Origin: Candidatus Saccharimonadota bacterium
GTDB taxonomy: Bacteria > Patescibacteriota > Saccharimonadia > Saccharimonadales > Saccharimonadaceae
NCBI GenBank assembly: GCA_016280905.1
Contig: JAEEHN010000011.1
Location: 1 to 48,098 of the forward strand
Direction: 5' to 3'
Length of the DNA: 48,098 nt
This document shows, piece by piece, positions 27,804 through 37,708 of this stretch; the stretch's first letter is position 1; every line of letters starts with the position of its first letter. The notes under the pieces were generated by a model. The model made no database searches, was not told the origin of the DNA, and saw only the letters and a list, made by a program, of their open reading frames with translations. The translations under genes and the position numbers were made by a program.

Positions 27804-29606
27804 TTAATCACGTTTCAACATAACTGTAAACGCTTCTGAAGGAATATCAATTTTACCAAATCTTTTCATTCGTGCCTTTCCTCTTTTTTGTTTTTCAAGC
27901 AACTTTGCTTTTCTATCTCTATCGCCTGTATGAATTTTTACCGTCACATCCTTCCTATATGCTCCAATCGTCTCTCTTGCAATAATTCTCGCCCCAATTG
28001 CCGCCTGCAAAGCCACCTCATAATTTTGTCGGGGAATCACTTCTTTTAATTTTTTTGTTACCTCTCGTCCAATCGCATCCGCTTCACTTCGATGGGCCAT
28101 TACCGATAAGGCATCCATCTTATGTCCCGCCACCAAAAAATCCACTCGCACTAAATCCTCAACTCGATATCCATTAAGTTCATAGTTAAACGACGCATAG
28201 CCACTCGTGGCTGACTTTAGTTGATCGTAAAAATCTGTTAACAAATTCGCCATCGGCGCTTCAAAGTTAATTACCGCCCGATCTTCAATGTATGATAAAT
28301 TTGTCTGGCGTCCTCGTTTCTCATTAATCAAATTCAGTACATTTCCAATCATTGATTTTGGCAAAATTATCTCCCCCTTCACCCATGGTTCCCGAATCTC
28401 AGCAATTTCCGAGACATCCGGCAAATCCGCCGCCGATTTGATTTCGCGAATTTCGCCATTTGCCATCAACACCTCATAATTAGTTGATGGATTCGTTACA
28501 ATCAAATCCAATCCAAATTCCCTTTCCAGTCGCTCTCGGATAATGTCCATGTGTAGCAAACCAAGAAATCCAATCCGTAATCCAAAGCCGAGTACTGGTG
28601 AATTTTCCGGCTCAAACCTGAGCGCCGAATCACTCAAGCTTAATTTTTCAATTGCTTCTTTTAACTCCTTATACTGATCATTTGAAACAGGGAAAAACCC
28701 CGCATATACAAACGGCAATACATTTTTATAACCAGGCAAAGGTTCTGAAGCCAGATTTTTCACTAATGTCACCGTATCACCCACTTTAGCCTCACGCGTG
28801 GTTTTCAAATTTGTTACAATATAGCCAATCTCTCCTTTACTCAATTTTTCTCGCGGAGTCATTTTAGGCGTTAACACTCCCACCTCAAGCGCCAAACCCT
28901 TCGTCCCCGCCGCCATCATCAAAATTTCCGCATTTTTACAAATCTCTCCCTCAAATACTCTTACATATAACACTACCCCCCGATAATCATCAAAATACGA
29001 ATCAAATATCAATGCTTTAACAAAATCAACACTATTCAACTCTCGGACTCCATTACCCACACCCCGAGAATTAAATAATACAGATTCGTTCACCACTGCG
29101 TCCAATATCTTATCCACATTTTGCCCAGTTTTTCCAGAAACTTCAATGATCTCATCTCGTGAACATCCAAGCAAATTTATAATCTGCGCCGCCACTCCCT
29201 CCACGTCCGCGGCTGGCAAATCAATTTTATTAATTACTGGAATAATTTTTAAATCTTGTTCTAGAGCCAAATATACATTAGCCAAAGTCTGCGCCTGTAT
29301 TCCTTGAGTTGCATCCACCACTAAAACTGCCTCTTCTACTGCTTGCAAACTTCGACTCACTTCATACGAAAAATCCACATGTCCTGGCGTATCAATCAAA
29401 TTCAATGTATATCCTTTCCATTGCATCGTCACCGGCGTCAATTTAATTGTAATTCCTTTTTCCCGCTCTAATTCCATCGAATCCAAAAGTTGGTCTTTCA
29501 TTTCTCGTTTCGCCACCGTTCCCGTAAGCTCCATCATCCGATCCGCAATTGTTGATTTCCCATGATCGATATGCGCCAATATACAAAAATTCCGTATTTT
29601 TTCCAT
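27804..29606 (-). CDS. lepA: Elongation factor 4 (LepA)
   Basis: 'MEKIRNFCILAHIDHGKSTIADRMMELTG...' to 'KLLEKQKRGKARMKRFGKIDIPSEAF'. Confidence 0.98.
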   Translation of the reverse strand: MEKIRNFCILAHIDHGKSTIADRMMELTGTVAKREMKDQLLDSMELEREKGITIKLTPVTMQWKGYTLNLIDTPGHVDFSYEVSRSLQAVEEAVLVVDATQGIQAQTLANVYLALEQDLKIIPVINKIDLPAADVEGVAAQIINLLGCSRDEIIEVSGKTGQNVDKILDAVVNESVLFNSRGVGNGVRELNSVDFVKALIFDSYFDDYRGVVLYVRVFEGEICKNAEILMMAAGTKGLALEVGVLTPKMTPREKLSKGEIGYIVTNLKTTREAKVGDTVTLVKNLASEPLPGYKNVLPFVYAGFFPVSNDQYKELKEAIEKLSLSDSALRFEPENSPVLGFGLRIGFLGLLHMDIIRERLEREFGLDLIVTNPSTNYEVLMANGEIREIKSAADLPDVSEIAEIREPWVKGEIILPKSMIGNVLNLINEKRGRQTNLSYIEDRAVINFEAPMANLLTDFYDQLKSATSGYASFNYELNGYRVEDLVRVDFLVAGHKMDALSVMAHRSEADAIGREVTKKLKEVIPRQNYEVALQAAIGARIIARETIGAYRKDVTVKIHTGDRDRKAKLLEKQKRGKARMKRFGKIDIPSEAFTVMLKRD

Positions 29607-29658
29607 ATTAATATATTATACAATATTTCAAAGTTTTACGCCATAAAAATGGCCCGCT

Positions 29659-30021
29659 CTAAAAGCGGGCCACACTCTTGTCAAGTTTTTTACATGACTC
29701 CTCTAAAAGCTCCCCAAGTTCATAGAGAATCTCAATAAAATAGAGTTCATCATAATTAGTATGTCGTGACGCGACTTTAATCTCTATGATGCCGTTCTTA
29801 AACATTTCCTTATCTGTGGTAATAGACATTATGCCATCAGTCTTCTCTTCAACCAGCATCTTGCTCTGAACCCACCTAGGTCCCGGATCATCGCACAGCA
29901 GTTCGGGATATCGCACTCCTATACTGATTGGGCACTTTGCGCCAAAAACCTTATAAATAAAAAACTTCGTGCCGTCATGATATCGATTCCACCCCTTTAT
30001 AAAACCTTTTAACTTCGTCAC
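29659..30021 (-). CDS. Small protein of unknown function (120 aa)
   Basis: ORF with a terminator-like stem at its stop (GGCCCGCTctaaaAGCGGGCC). Confidence 0.55.
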   Translation of the reverse strand: MTKLKGFIKGWNRYHDGTKFFIYKVFGAKCPISIGVRYPELLCDDPGPRWVQSKMLVEEKTDGIMSITTDKEMFKNGIIEIKVASRHTNYDELYFIEILYELGELLEESCKKLDKSVARF

Positions 30022-30116
30022 TACTACCCCTCCTCAATTAACTCAAAAGTACATCTCAACAAGAATATCTGTCATTATAACACAAAATCTCAAAAATAAC
30101 AACCCGCAATTGCAAC

Positions 30117-32294
30117 CTATTTGTCTATACCAATCATTGAAAGGCTAAGTTTTCCATTATCAATCGCGACCAGTCTCACACGTACCTTATCACCCACATG
30201 TAAAACTTCTTCAACTTTTTTGAGCCTTCGCCCTTCCACGATCTGCGAAATATGAAGCATTCCATCAATCCCCGGCATAATATTTACAAACGCACCAAAA
30301 TCTTTAATCGTTACCACGATACCATTATAGATTTTCCCTACTTCTGGTTCTTCAGTCAAACTTTTAATCCATTCTAAAGCTTTTGCAATCTTCTCTGGAT
30401 CATTGCCCGATATGGTTACCAGTCCCGAATCTTCAATATCCACCTCGGCTCCAGTTTCAGTTGTAATCTTGTTAATCATTTCGCCGCCTTTACCAATCAC
30501 CGCACCAATCTTATCCGGATTAATCATTAATTTTTCAATTTGTGGTGCGTATTTCGAAATCTCTGCCCGCGGTTTATCAATTACCTCTAAAATATGCTTC
30601 AAAATAAACATTCGGCCTTCGTGGCTTTGCTTCAAGGCTTTCTCCATAATTTCAACTGGCAAACCATGCACTTTCATATCCATCTGAAGTGCCGTCACAC
30701 CCTCCGTCGTACCAGTCACCTTAAAGTCCATATCTCCCGCAAAATCTTCCGCATCCATCAAATCCGTCAACACATACGCTTTATCTACATCAGAAGCCGT
30801 AATCTCTGTCCCCTTTGGTACATCCACCATGAGACCCATCGCTACCCCAGACACCGGCCGCTTCAAAGGTACACCTGCATCCATTAAAGCCATACATGAA
30901 GAACAAGTCGCCGCCATCGATGTTGAACCATTTTGCGACATAATCTCGGTCACACTACGAATTGCATATGGAAACTCTTCTTCAGAAGGCAGCACTGGAA
31001 TTAAAGCTCTTTCTGCCAAATATCCATGACCAATTTCACGACGTCCTGGTGAACCCATCCGACCCGGCTCACCTACAGTGTAGGATGGTGCATTATAGTG
31101 GTGCATATAGCGACGCTTACCATCTGTCACTTCCATCGTATCCACTTCTTGTGAATAAGAAAGCGGCGCCAAGGTTACGATATTCATCGCCTGTGTCACA
31201 CCACGCGTAAAGAGGGAAGAACCGTGCACTCTTGGCAAAATTCCCACCTGTGAGCTTAAAGGTCTTACTTCGTTCAGCTTACGTCCATCTGGCCTTACTC
31301 CCTCTTCAACAATTCCTCTCCGTACTTCTTTAAATAAAGCCAATTCAAACGCCTGATCATATACGTCACGCAAATTTTCATCATACCATTCCACTTTTTC
31401 ATTATCAGTCTCGCCTTGTCCTTTAGCGAGCGCAAATTCATCATGCATTGCATATTTAATGTCGTCCAATATATGTGCACGCTCCATTACATTTCCTCGC
31501 ACCTTCGAACCAAACTTCCCTTTGGTCCATTCTTCAACTTCTTTCAAAATTTCTTCATCCGGCAAAACCAACTCATACTCTTGTTCTGGAGCAGCTACCT
31601 GTTTTGCAAGCTCACGTTGCAAATCCAAAGCTGGTTGAACATTTTTTACTGCCCAATGCATAGCTTCGATAATAGTTTCTTCTGGCACCTCTTTCATGCC
31701 AGCTTCCACCATCATTACCTTACCGTCTTTACAAGCCACCACTAAATCCATCGGGGAATTGTCACGTTCTTCTGGCGACAAGAAACCTTTAAATTCTCCA
31801 CCAATTCGTCCAATTCTAATTCCAGCTACTGGTCCATCAAACGGCACACCGGCATTCATCAATGCCGAAGATGCCGCAATCATCGCCACGCAATCTGGTC
31901 TAAAATTTGGATCCATCGACAACACTGTGCACACCACCTGTACTTCTTGCCGATAGCCCTTAGGGAACAATGGTCGAATCGGTCGGTCGATCAAGCGTCC
32001 AATAAGCACTGCCTCATCCGCTGGCTTACCTTCACGCTTAATAAATTTCGACCCGCTAATTTTCCCCGCTGCATAAAATTTTTCCTCATAGTCAATTGAA
32101 AGAGGGAAAAAATCCTGCACTACCGGCTTAGTCCCCACTACTACCGAGCCCAAAACTACCGTATCCCCATAGGTTACTAAAACCGACGAAGTCGTTCGGA
32201 AACCAACTCGATTTACCTCTAAAGTTAATTCTCGTCCCAACCACTCCGTAGATAAACGCACCGTCTTTTTCCCACTTGGGTTAATTATTTCCAT
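30117..32294 (-). CDS. pnp: Polyribonucleotide nucleotidyltransferase
   Basis: RNase PH repeats, KH ('MINPDKIGAVIGKGGEMINKITTETGAEVDIED') and S1 domains. Start set to MEIINPSGKK with AAGGA SD. Confidence 0.97.
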   Translation of the reverse strand: MEIINPSGKKTVRLSTEWLGRELTLEVNRVGFRTTSSVLVTYGDTVVLGSVVVGTKPVVQDFFPLSIDYEEKFYAAGKISGSKFIKREGKPADEAVLIGRLIDRPIRPLFPKGYRQEVQVVCTVLSMDPNFRPDCVAMIAASSALMNAGVPFDGPVAGIRIGRIGGEFKGFLSPEERDNSPMDLVVACKDGKVMMVEAGMKEVPEETIIEAMHWAVKNVQPALDLQRELAKQVAAPEQEYELVLPDEEILKEVEEWTKGKFGSKVRGNVMERAHILDDIKYAMHDEFALAKGQGETDNEKVEWYDENLRDVYDQAFELALFKEVRRGIVEEGVRPDGRKLNEVRPLSSQVGILPRVHGSSLFTRGVTQAMNIVTLAPLSYSQEVDTMEVTDGKRRYMHHYNAPSYTVGEPGRMGSPGRREIGHGYLAERALIPVLPSEEEFPYAIRSVTEIMSQNGSTSMAATCSSCMALMDAGVPLKRPVSGVAMGLMVDVPKGTEITASDVDKAYVLTDLMDAEDFAGDMDFKVTGTTEGVTALQMDMKVHGLPVEIMEKALKQSHEGRMFILKHILEVIDKPRAEISKYAPQIEKLMINPDKIGAVIGKGGEMINKITTETGAEVDIEDSGLVTISGNDPEKIAKALEWIKSLTEEPEVGKIYNGIVVTIKDFGAFVNIMPGIDGMLHISQIVEGRRLKKVEEVLHVGDKVRVRLVAIDNGKLSLSMIGIDK

Positions 32295-32391
32295 AAAAAT
32301 AATCCTTTCTTGGGGAAAACTCCAGATACGAACCCCTTTTCTCATATCTGCCGTCTTCCCTGTTAATTTAACATTCTTATTGTAACATAGC

Positions 32392-32420
32392 TTGACTTTT
32401 ATGACAATCTGTGCTATAAT
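32392..32420 (+). promoter_or_regulatory. sigma70-type promoter for the 32470 gene
   Basis: TTGACT-17 bp-TATAAT. Confidence 0.8.
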
Positions 32421-32469
32421 ATAAAACATATATACTTATTTCAAATATATCGTTCTTTAGGAGGGAATT

Positions 32470-32838
32470 ATGATGGTCGAAATCGTCAAAATTGGAGCAT
32501 CTAGCATCGAACTGAAAGGTGTCGCTTTCAAAGAAAGCGACAAAGTTCAGCAGATCTTAGATATCTGCCACCGCTTTAAGCATCTGTATATGGAAGGATT
32601 TCCCTGCGGCAGAAAAACCCGCAGAGAAAATAATCTAAAATTGAAAAAATGGGCAGCCTGTCCCAAAATCACCTTCACCTATATAGTCACACCGCCTTAT
32701 AGCGAAAATATGACAATTAACATTCTTGTAAGTGACTTACAAGATCTGCGCAAACGATATACACAAACACAGATCGAATATTTCACCGCAATGTTCGTAC
32801 AGGGAATTGCGGACGAAATCATTCGGACCGTCACTTGA
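32470..32838 (+). CDS. Small protein of unknown function (122 aa)
   Basis: Strong SD AGGAGGG, promoter upstream, terminator downstream. Confidence 0.65.
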   Translation: MMVEIVKIGASSIELKGVAFKESDKVQQILDICHRFKHLYMEGFPCGRKTRRENNLKLKKWAACPKITFTYIVTPPYSENMTINILVSDLQDLRKRYTQTQIEYFTAMFVQGIADEIIRTVT

Positions 32839-32843
32839 ACTCA

Positions 32844-32874
32844 AAAACCCCGCTTGGGATTCAAGCGGGGTTTT
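32844..32874. terminator. Bidirectional intrinsic terminator
   Basis: AAAACCCCGCTT-gggattc-AAGCGGGGTTTT. Confidence 0.9.
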
Positions 32875-32885
32875 CCTTTTTTTGA

Positions 32886-33152
32886 CTATTTTCTGAGACC
32901 AAGCTTCTTCACGGTTTTCTTATATAGCTCAAAATCGGTATCCTCGAGATATTTCAGAAGCTTCTTACGCTTCCCAACCATCTGCATCAAACCTCTTTTG
33001 GCCATAAAGTCATGTTTGTTATTCTTCACATGCTCGGTTACTTCACGAATCCGCTCAGTGAGAATCGAAACTTGAACTTCAGGAGAACCAACGTCTGCTT
33101 TATTTCGAGCAACCTTGGCAATAGCCTTGTCCTTATTCTCTTTTGTTATCAT
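32886..33152 (-). CDS. rpsO: 30S ribosomal protein S15
   Basis: 'GSPEVQVSILTERIREVTEHVKNNKHDFMAKRGLMQMVGKRKKLLKYLEDTD'. Confidence 0.97.
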   Translation of the reverse strand: MITKENKDKAIAKVARNKADVGSPEVQVSILTERIREVTEHVKNNKHDFMAKRGLMQMVGKRKKLLKYLEDTDFELYKKTVKKLGLRK

Positions 33153-33206
33153 TGCTCCATTATACCATACTTCTCAAAAATCTCAACCCTACTTAACTAC
33201 AATATT

Positions 33207-33638
33207 TTACGACTCTCTTTTTACTTTTACCATCGCTGGCCGGAGTACTTCTTTGCCATAATAATATCCCGACCTTAATGTCTCCGCCACCACTTCCTTT
33301 TCACCTTCACCCTCTACCATCACTGCCTCAAATAAATCTGGATTAAATTCCACCCCTTCACCAGAATCGATTTTTTTAAGCTCCAAACTCTCCAAAGTCT
33401 TTATTAAAGATTTTTCTAAAGGCTTCAACTCTGTATAAGTCGCAATTGCTCGATCCAAATCATCAATGAGCGGCAATATTTTATACACCGTAGCAAGTTG
33501 TGTTACTTTCCTCTCATTTTCTTTTTGATTTTCTACCTGCTTTCGAAAGTTTTCAAAATCCGCTCTTGTCCGTTGTAAATCTGCAGTTAGCTCTGCAATT
33601 TTTGCATCCATATTTTCTTCATTCTTTTTTTCTTTCAT
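33207..33638 (-). CDS. grpE: Nucleotide exchange factor GrpE
   Basis: 'DFENFRKQVENQKENERK...LPLIDDLDRAI...EGVEFNPDLFEAVMVEGEGEKEVVAETLRSGYYYGKEVLRPAMVKV'. Confidence 0.93.
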   Translation of the reverse strand: MKEKKNEENMDAKIAELTADLQRTRADFENFRKQVENQKENERKVTQLATVYKILPLIDDLDRAIATYTELKPLEKSLIKTLESLELKKIDSGEGVEFNPDLFEAVMVEGEGEKEVVAETLRSGYYYGKEVLRPAMVKVKRES

Positions 33639-33641
33639 TCT

Positions 33642-34405
33642 CTAATCCTCCAAAATATCTTCTAACATATTTCCAGCATGTCTTACTAATGACATTACTT
33701 TTGAGTAATTTTGTCGCGTCGGACCAAGTACTCCAATATAGCTCCGATCCGAAAACGGCGACCGAAACTTTGATATAATTAGTGACACTTCCGAATTCCT
33801 ACCAATCGGATTCTCCTGTCCAATAAAGATATTCAAAGGTTCCCCTGGTGCCGCCTCTCTAAGCCAAGGCTCTAAATTATCTAATAATTTTGCCACCGAT
33901 TGCACTCGCCTTGTGTCGCCGAACTCAGGTTGTGTAAAAAGACGCGAAATGCCCGCAAGATAAAGTTGCCCACCAATCGTCGCCAACCCCAAATTGCCAG
34001 TTAATTCCACCAAAGCATCCACTGCGCCACGAATCGCCGCATCCGCTCGCGACTGCGAATTTACACGCACTTCTAAAGCATGTATTCCTCGTCGCAAATT
34101 GCCATCCTCAAGCATCCGAGTTCCCGAATCTTCAAATGTAAAAGATGTGTCCTTAAAATCCTCACTTTCTCCGTTCAAAGTATTTACATAAAATCGATAC
34201 CCAGCGTCTGTTGGTACCCGCCCCGCTGAAGTATGCGGCTGCGCAATAAGTCCAAGAGACTCTAATCGCGCCATTTCTGCTCGGATCGTTGCCGAAGACA
34301 CCCCAAATAACTTCGCCAACATCACGCTCCCTACTGGAGCTGCCGTTTCAGCGTATTCTTCGATAATCTGACAGAGAATTTCCTTCTGTCGCCGAGTTAT
34401 TTCCA
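33642..34405 (-). CDS. hrcA: Heat-inducible transcription repressor HrcA
   Basis: '[69 protein letters not shown]'. Start set to MEITRRQ. Confidence 0.95.
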
Positions 34406-34423
34406 TACTTATATTATATAAAA

Positions 34424-34450
34424 TTAGCACTAAAATGTAAAGAGTGCTAA
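34424..34450. promoter_or_regulatory. CIRCE operator
   Basis: TTAGCACTA-N9-GAGTGCTAA immediately upstream of hrcA. Confidence 0.93.
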
Positions 34451-34565
34451 TTTCCTAAAATCGTCAAACTATGCTACAATAAAACACATCCCCCGAAGCA
34501 TCCCCTGCTTCTTGGGAAATCTAAGTAGCGCCCCATGCTACAGTACGTTTCAAGGAGGATTTATT

Positions 34566-34793
34566 ATGGCAAAAAAGGTTCATTCGCAAAAGACCGTCAA
34601 CGGGAAAGATGGCAAAAAGTACGTCGGATTCAAACGCAAGAATTCCATCAATGTCAAAGTTTCGCGCACTGCCAAAGACCAGCTCATCAGTGTCGCTACC
34701 TACGACCTCAAAACCAAAACCTGGAATGATTGCAATCACAAGTGCTTTCTTCCCACTCACGTAAAAGAATTTTTCGAAACATTCTTTGCATAA
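34566..34793 (+). CDS. Small basic protein of unknown function (75 aa)
   Basis: SD AAGGAGG, ATG at 34566, terminator downstream. Confidence 0.7.
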   Translation: MAKKVHSQKTVNGKDGKKYVGFKRKNSINVKVSRTAKDQLISVATYDLKTKTWNDCNHKCFLPTHVKEFFETFFA

Positions 34794-34814
34794 TTATATT
34801 ATCCTACTAAATCC

Positions 34815-34838
34815 AGCCCTGGTTTCAAAACCAGGGCT
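34815..34838 (+). terminator. Intrinsic terminator
   Basis: AGCCCTGGTTTcaAAACCAGGGCT followed by a T-rich tail. Confidence 0.8.
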
Positions 34839-34873
34839 TCTCTATTTGTTAAAAATCATGCTAAAATTAATTT

Positions 34874-35497
34874 ATGGAAAACAAACTTCAGACTATTAAA
34901 TCTTGGCTCGGTACTGGTTCAATTAATATTTTTGGTCTTCCTATGTCTGGCAAAGACACTCAAGGCATCCGTCTTGCTGAAGCCTTAAATGCCAAATTTA
35001 TCTCCTCTGGTATGATTATTCGCGCTATGGAAGCCGAAACCCACAACAAATATTCCTCCAAAGGCGAACTCATTCCTACCAATCTTTTTTACGAATGGGT
35101 TCTACCATATTTAGAACGCAAAGATCTTTCTGAATATCCGCTCATTCTTTCTTCTATTGGTCGCTGGTCTGGCGAAGAAAATCAAGTTATGTCCGTTGCC
35201 ACTGGTGCTGGTCACGAAATCAAAGCCGTCGTCATTCTCAATGTCTCTGAAGCTGACGTCGAAAAACGTTTCGAAGCCGCCAAAACTCTCGGCGACCGCG
35301 GTGAACGCGAAGACGATCAAAATCTTGAAGTTTTCCATACTCGTCTCCAAGAATTTCGCGAAAAAACTCTCCCAGTCCTCCAATATTATAAAAGTTTAGG
35401 TTTGCTCATAGAAATCAATGGCGATCAATCCCGCGATGCCGTATTTAACGAACTCGTCGAAAAACTTTACGCCAAAGCTTCAGAATCTCTTTCCTAA
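34874..35497 (+). CDS. Adenylate kinase-like nucleoside monophosphate kinase
   Basis: 'NIFGLPMSGKDTQGIRLAEALNAKFISSGMIIRA' P-loop and NMP-binding style. Confidence 0.8.
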   Translation: MENKLQTIKSWLGTGSINIFGLPMSGKDTQGIRLAEALNAKFISSGMIIRAMEAETHNKYSSKGELIPTNLFYEWVLPYLERKDLSEYPLILSSIGRWSGEENQVMSVATGAGHEIKAVVILNVSEADVEKRFEAAKTLGDRGEREDDQNLEVFHTRLQEFREKTLPVLQYYKSLGLLIEINGDQSRDAVFNELVEKLYAKASESLS

Positions 35498-36713
35498 ATT
35501 CATAAACCAAATATCCCACACCAAAAATCATTACACCGATCACTGCATATAATGCCACAAACGAAGATTCTTCTTTATAATTTTCTGATATTAAACTATA
35601 ATTAGCGCCGTTATTCTCTTGAATCTTTCGGCATCGCCCCGTTTCAGGATTCAAATAATATCCCTCTTTACAGGTTTTTTCCGCCACTGTCTCATATTTT
35701 CGGCATCGTCCCGTCAAAACATTAAGATACTGCCCTACCGGACAAACCTTTTCCGTCATGCTTACTACTTTTACACAATTACCCGTCGCCTCGTTTATCA
35801 CCTTGCCGTCTTCGCAAGTTTTAAATTCTTGATAATTGTTTGCTTCGCCCGGCGTTGGTGCATAAGTTATTCGCCAAATCTCTCCACCCATTTCATCATA
35901 ACCCACTAAAGCATATGAGGTTCCTTTTCTCTGTCCGTTTGGATATTCTAATTTACTTATCACCTTTCCATTTATGTCAATTAGCTCTATCATTCCCACA
36001 TTAGTCGGATTTTTCGTCAAAGCAAATTCAACTGGTAAGTATTTATAATATTCTTCCGCTCCCACTATTCCAGACAATTCGTATAGTTTATTTTTATATC
36101 GAACCCTGCAACCGTCTAGCAAAATTTGTTCTGCTCCCGCATTATAAAATTCGATAAATTGTTCTGTTTTCGAGGTTTCATAATAACTCAAAATCTCCGA
36201 AAAAATCAAACCCTTACACTGGCTTACCGACTCTACTACCTCATCTTTTTCCAACATATACGCCTCTGCATTGTATTCTGGTACATAGTTAAATACATGT
36301 TCAAATTTTTCCGTTTCTATATTTCTCACCAAAGTCGTTGGTTCACCCGATTTAAATTCTGTTAAACACCCGTCTTTTCCCGTCCAACAAACTTCATCCA
36401 CTTTTTCATCATTCACATTTAAAGAAATCCCAGCCTTAAATGCTAACGTCTTCGTGTAATTCACGGCTGCCAGCTCGCTTTCAGGCGAGCTGGCTAAGCG
36501 AAGGAGGATACTCTCGCCGGTCATCCAACTGTTCTCGGGAAATTCAAACAAAACTGATGTATTCCCGCTTGAATTAGTATAGCTTACAGTAGTTCCAGCG
36601 AGCGAAATTGGCGTGTCGGATTTTTTTCGGGCAATTTCAATCATTTCTCCGACATTACTTTTCCCATCTACGGTATATCCCGGGTTGATGGCTTTGATAT
36701 AAAAATCTTTCAT
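35445..36713 (-). CDS. Surface protein with lamin-tail-like domain and C-terminal TM
   Basis: 'LIFSEILSYYETSKTEQFIEFYNAGAEQILLDGCRVRYKNKLYEL'; Cys-rich 'CPVGQYLNVLTGRCRK' repeats; C-terminal anchor. Confidence 0.7.
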   Translation of the reverse strand: MKDFYIKAINPGYTVDGKSNVGEMIEIARKKSDTPISLAGTTVSYTNSSGNTSVLFEFPENSWMTGESILLRLASSPESELAAVNYTKTLAFKAGISLNVNDEKVDEVCWTGKDGCLTEFKSGEPTTLVRNIETEKFEHVFNYVPEYNAEAYMLEKDEVVESVSQCKGLIFSEILSYYETSKTEQFIEFYNAGAEQILLDGCRVRYKNKLYELSGIVGAEEYYKYLPVEFALTKNPTNVGMIELIDINGKVISKLEYPNGQRKGTSYALVGYDEMGGEIWRITYAPTPGEANNYQEFKTCEDGKVINEATGNCVKVVSMTEKVCPVGQYLNVLTGRCRKYETVAEKTCKEGYYLNPETGRCRKIQENNGANYSLISENYKEESSFVALYAVIGVMIFGVGYLVYEFRKEILKLWRKVFRRVR

Positions 36714-36772
36714 GCCGCGAAACTAACATGCCCAATCTAGAATTACAACCCTCTTTGTGCTATAATTTAAAC

Positions 36773-37471
36773 ATGAGTGCTTTCGCCCCTGTGGGAATCT
36801 TGATTCTATCTATGCTTATTTCCTGTATTTTAATGCTCGTTCCAGGAATTTTTGCTAATTTTTTTCATTATGCTTCCGGCAAATATTCCCGCAAAAAAAC
36901 CGACGACCTTAGCCTTTTTTTCATTCTCGGCGTAGAAACCATGGTGGTTTTATTTTTCTTTCTTATAGCGACCATCCTTTGGGCTTTACCACTTACCACC
37001 ATCAATCTAAATAACCCCATTATAGTTTGGACTCTCGCTGGAATCTTCTTTGCTACGAGCCTTGTCACTTTCTTTTTGTATTTTCGCAAAAACGGTAGTC
37101 TCTTCATTTCTCGAAAAACCGCCACGATGTTGATTAATCGCCCCAAAACCGTCAAAAATCGTTCCGACGCCTTCGTTTTTGGCCTAATTTCCGGCATCCC
37201 AGAGCTTCCTTTTACTCTGCCAATCTATTTTGTCGCTATACTTTCTATCAATAGCATCAGCTTATCGCCTTTTTCCTGTGCTGGGCTCATCATCCTTTAT
37301 GCATTTCTAACTGTTTGCCCACTTTTTATCACTCATACTTTTTTCAGAACCAATCACAATCTCGCCGATTTTTTGAAACTTCGTCTCAAAAATCAACCTT
37401 TCTTCCGCTTTTTTATTAGTTTACTTTACTTTTTACTTGCCGTTTTACTCATCGGGAGTCTAAATTTATGA
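36773..37471 (+). CDS. Polytopic membrane protein, unknown function
   Basis: About 6 hydrophobic segments; start MSAFAPVG at 36773, preceded by TATAAT-TTAAAC. Confidence 0.7.
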   Translation: MSAFAPVGILILSMLISCILMLVPGIFANFFHYASGKYSRKKTDDLSLFFILGVETMVVLFFFLIATILWALPLTTINLNNPIIVWTLAGIFFATSLVTFFLYFRKNGSLFISRKTATMLINRPKTVKNRSDAFVFGLISGIPELPFTLPIYFVAILSINSISLSPFSCAGLIILYAFLTVCPLFITHTFFRTNHNLADFLKLRLKNQPFFRFFISLLYFLLAVLLIGSLNL

Positions 37472-37707
37472 AAACTTTTAACGAAAAATCTCTCCGCACC
37501 GAATTAAAAATCGACGCCCATGCCCTCGGCATTCCAGCCGGTGCCGCCGAAAGTTTTATTGACGAAACTTTAAAAAATGTCCAAAAATCTCTCGCCACCA
37601 AATCTATCATTACCGACGACGATTTAAAACGCCTTGTTTCTAAAGAGCTCAAAAAATACCACGTCGATTTAGCTTATGTTTATAAAAATCGTGATAAAAT
37701 AATATAA
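37468..37707 (+). CDS. Small protein with ATP-cone-like character
   Basis: 79-aa ORF overlapping the upstream gene by 4 nt; sequence only weakly suggestive. Confidence 0.5.
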   Translation: MKTFNEKSLRTELKIDAHALGIPAGAAESFIDETLKNVQKSLATKSIITDDDLKRLVSKELKKYHVDLAYVYKNRDKII

Positions 37708-37708
37708 A

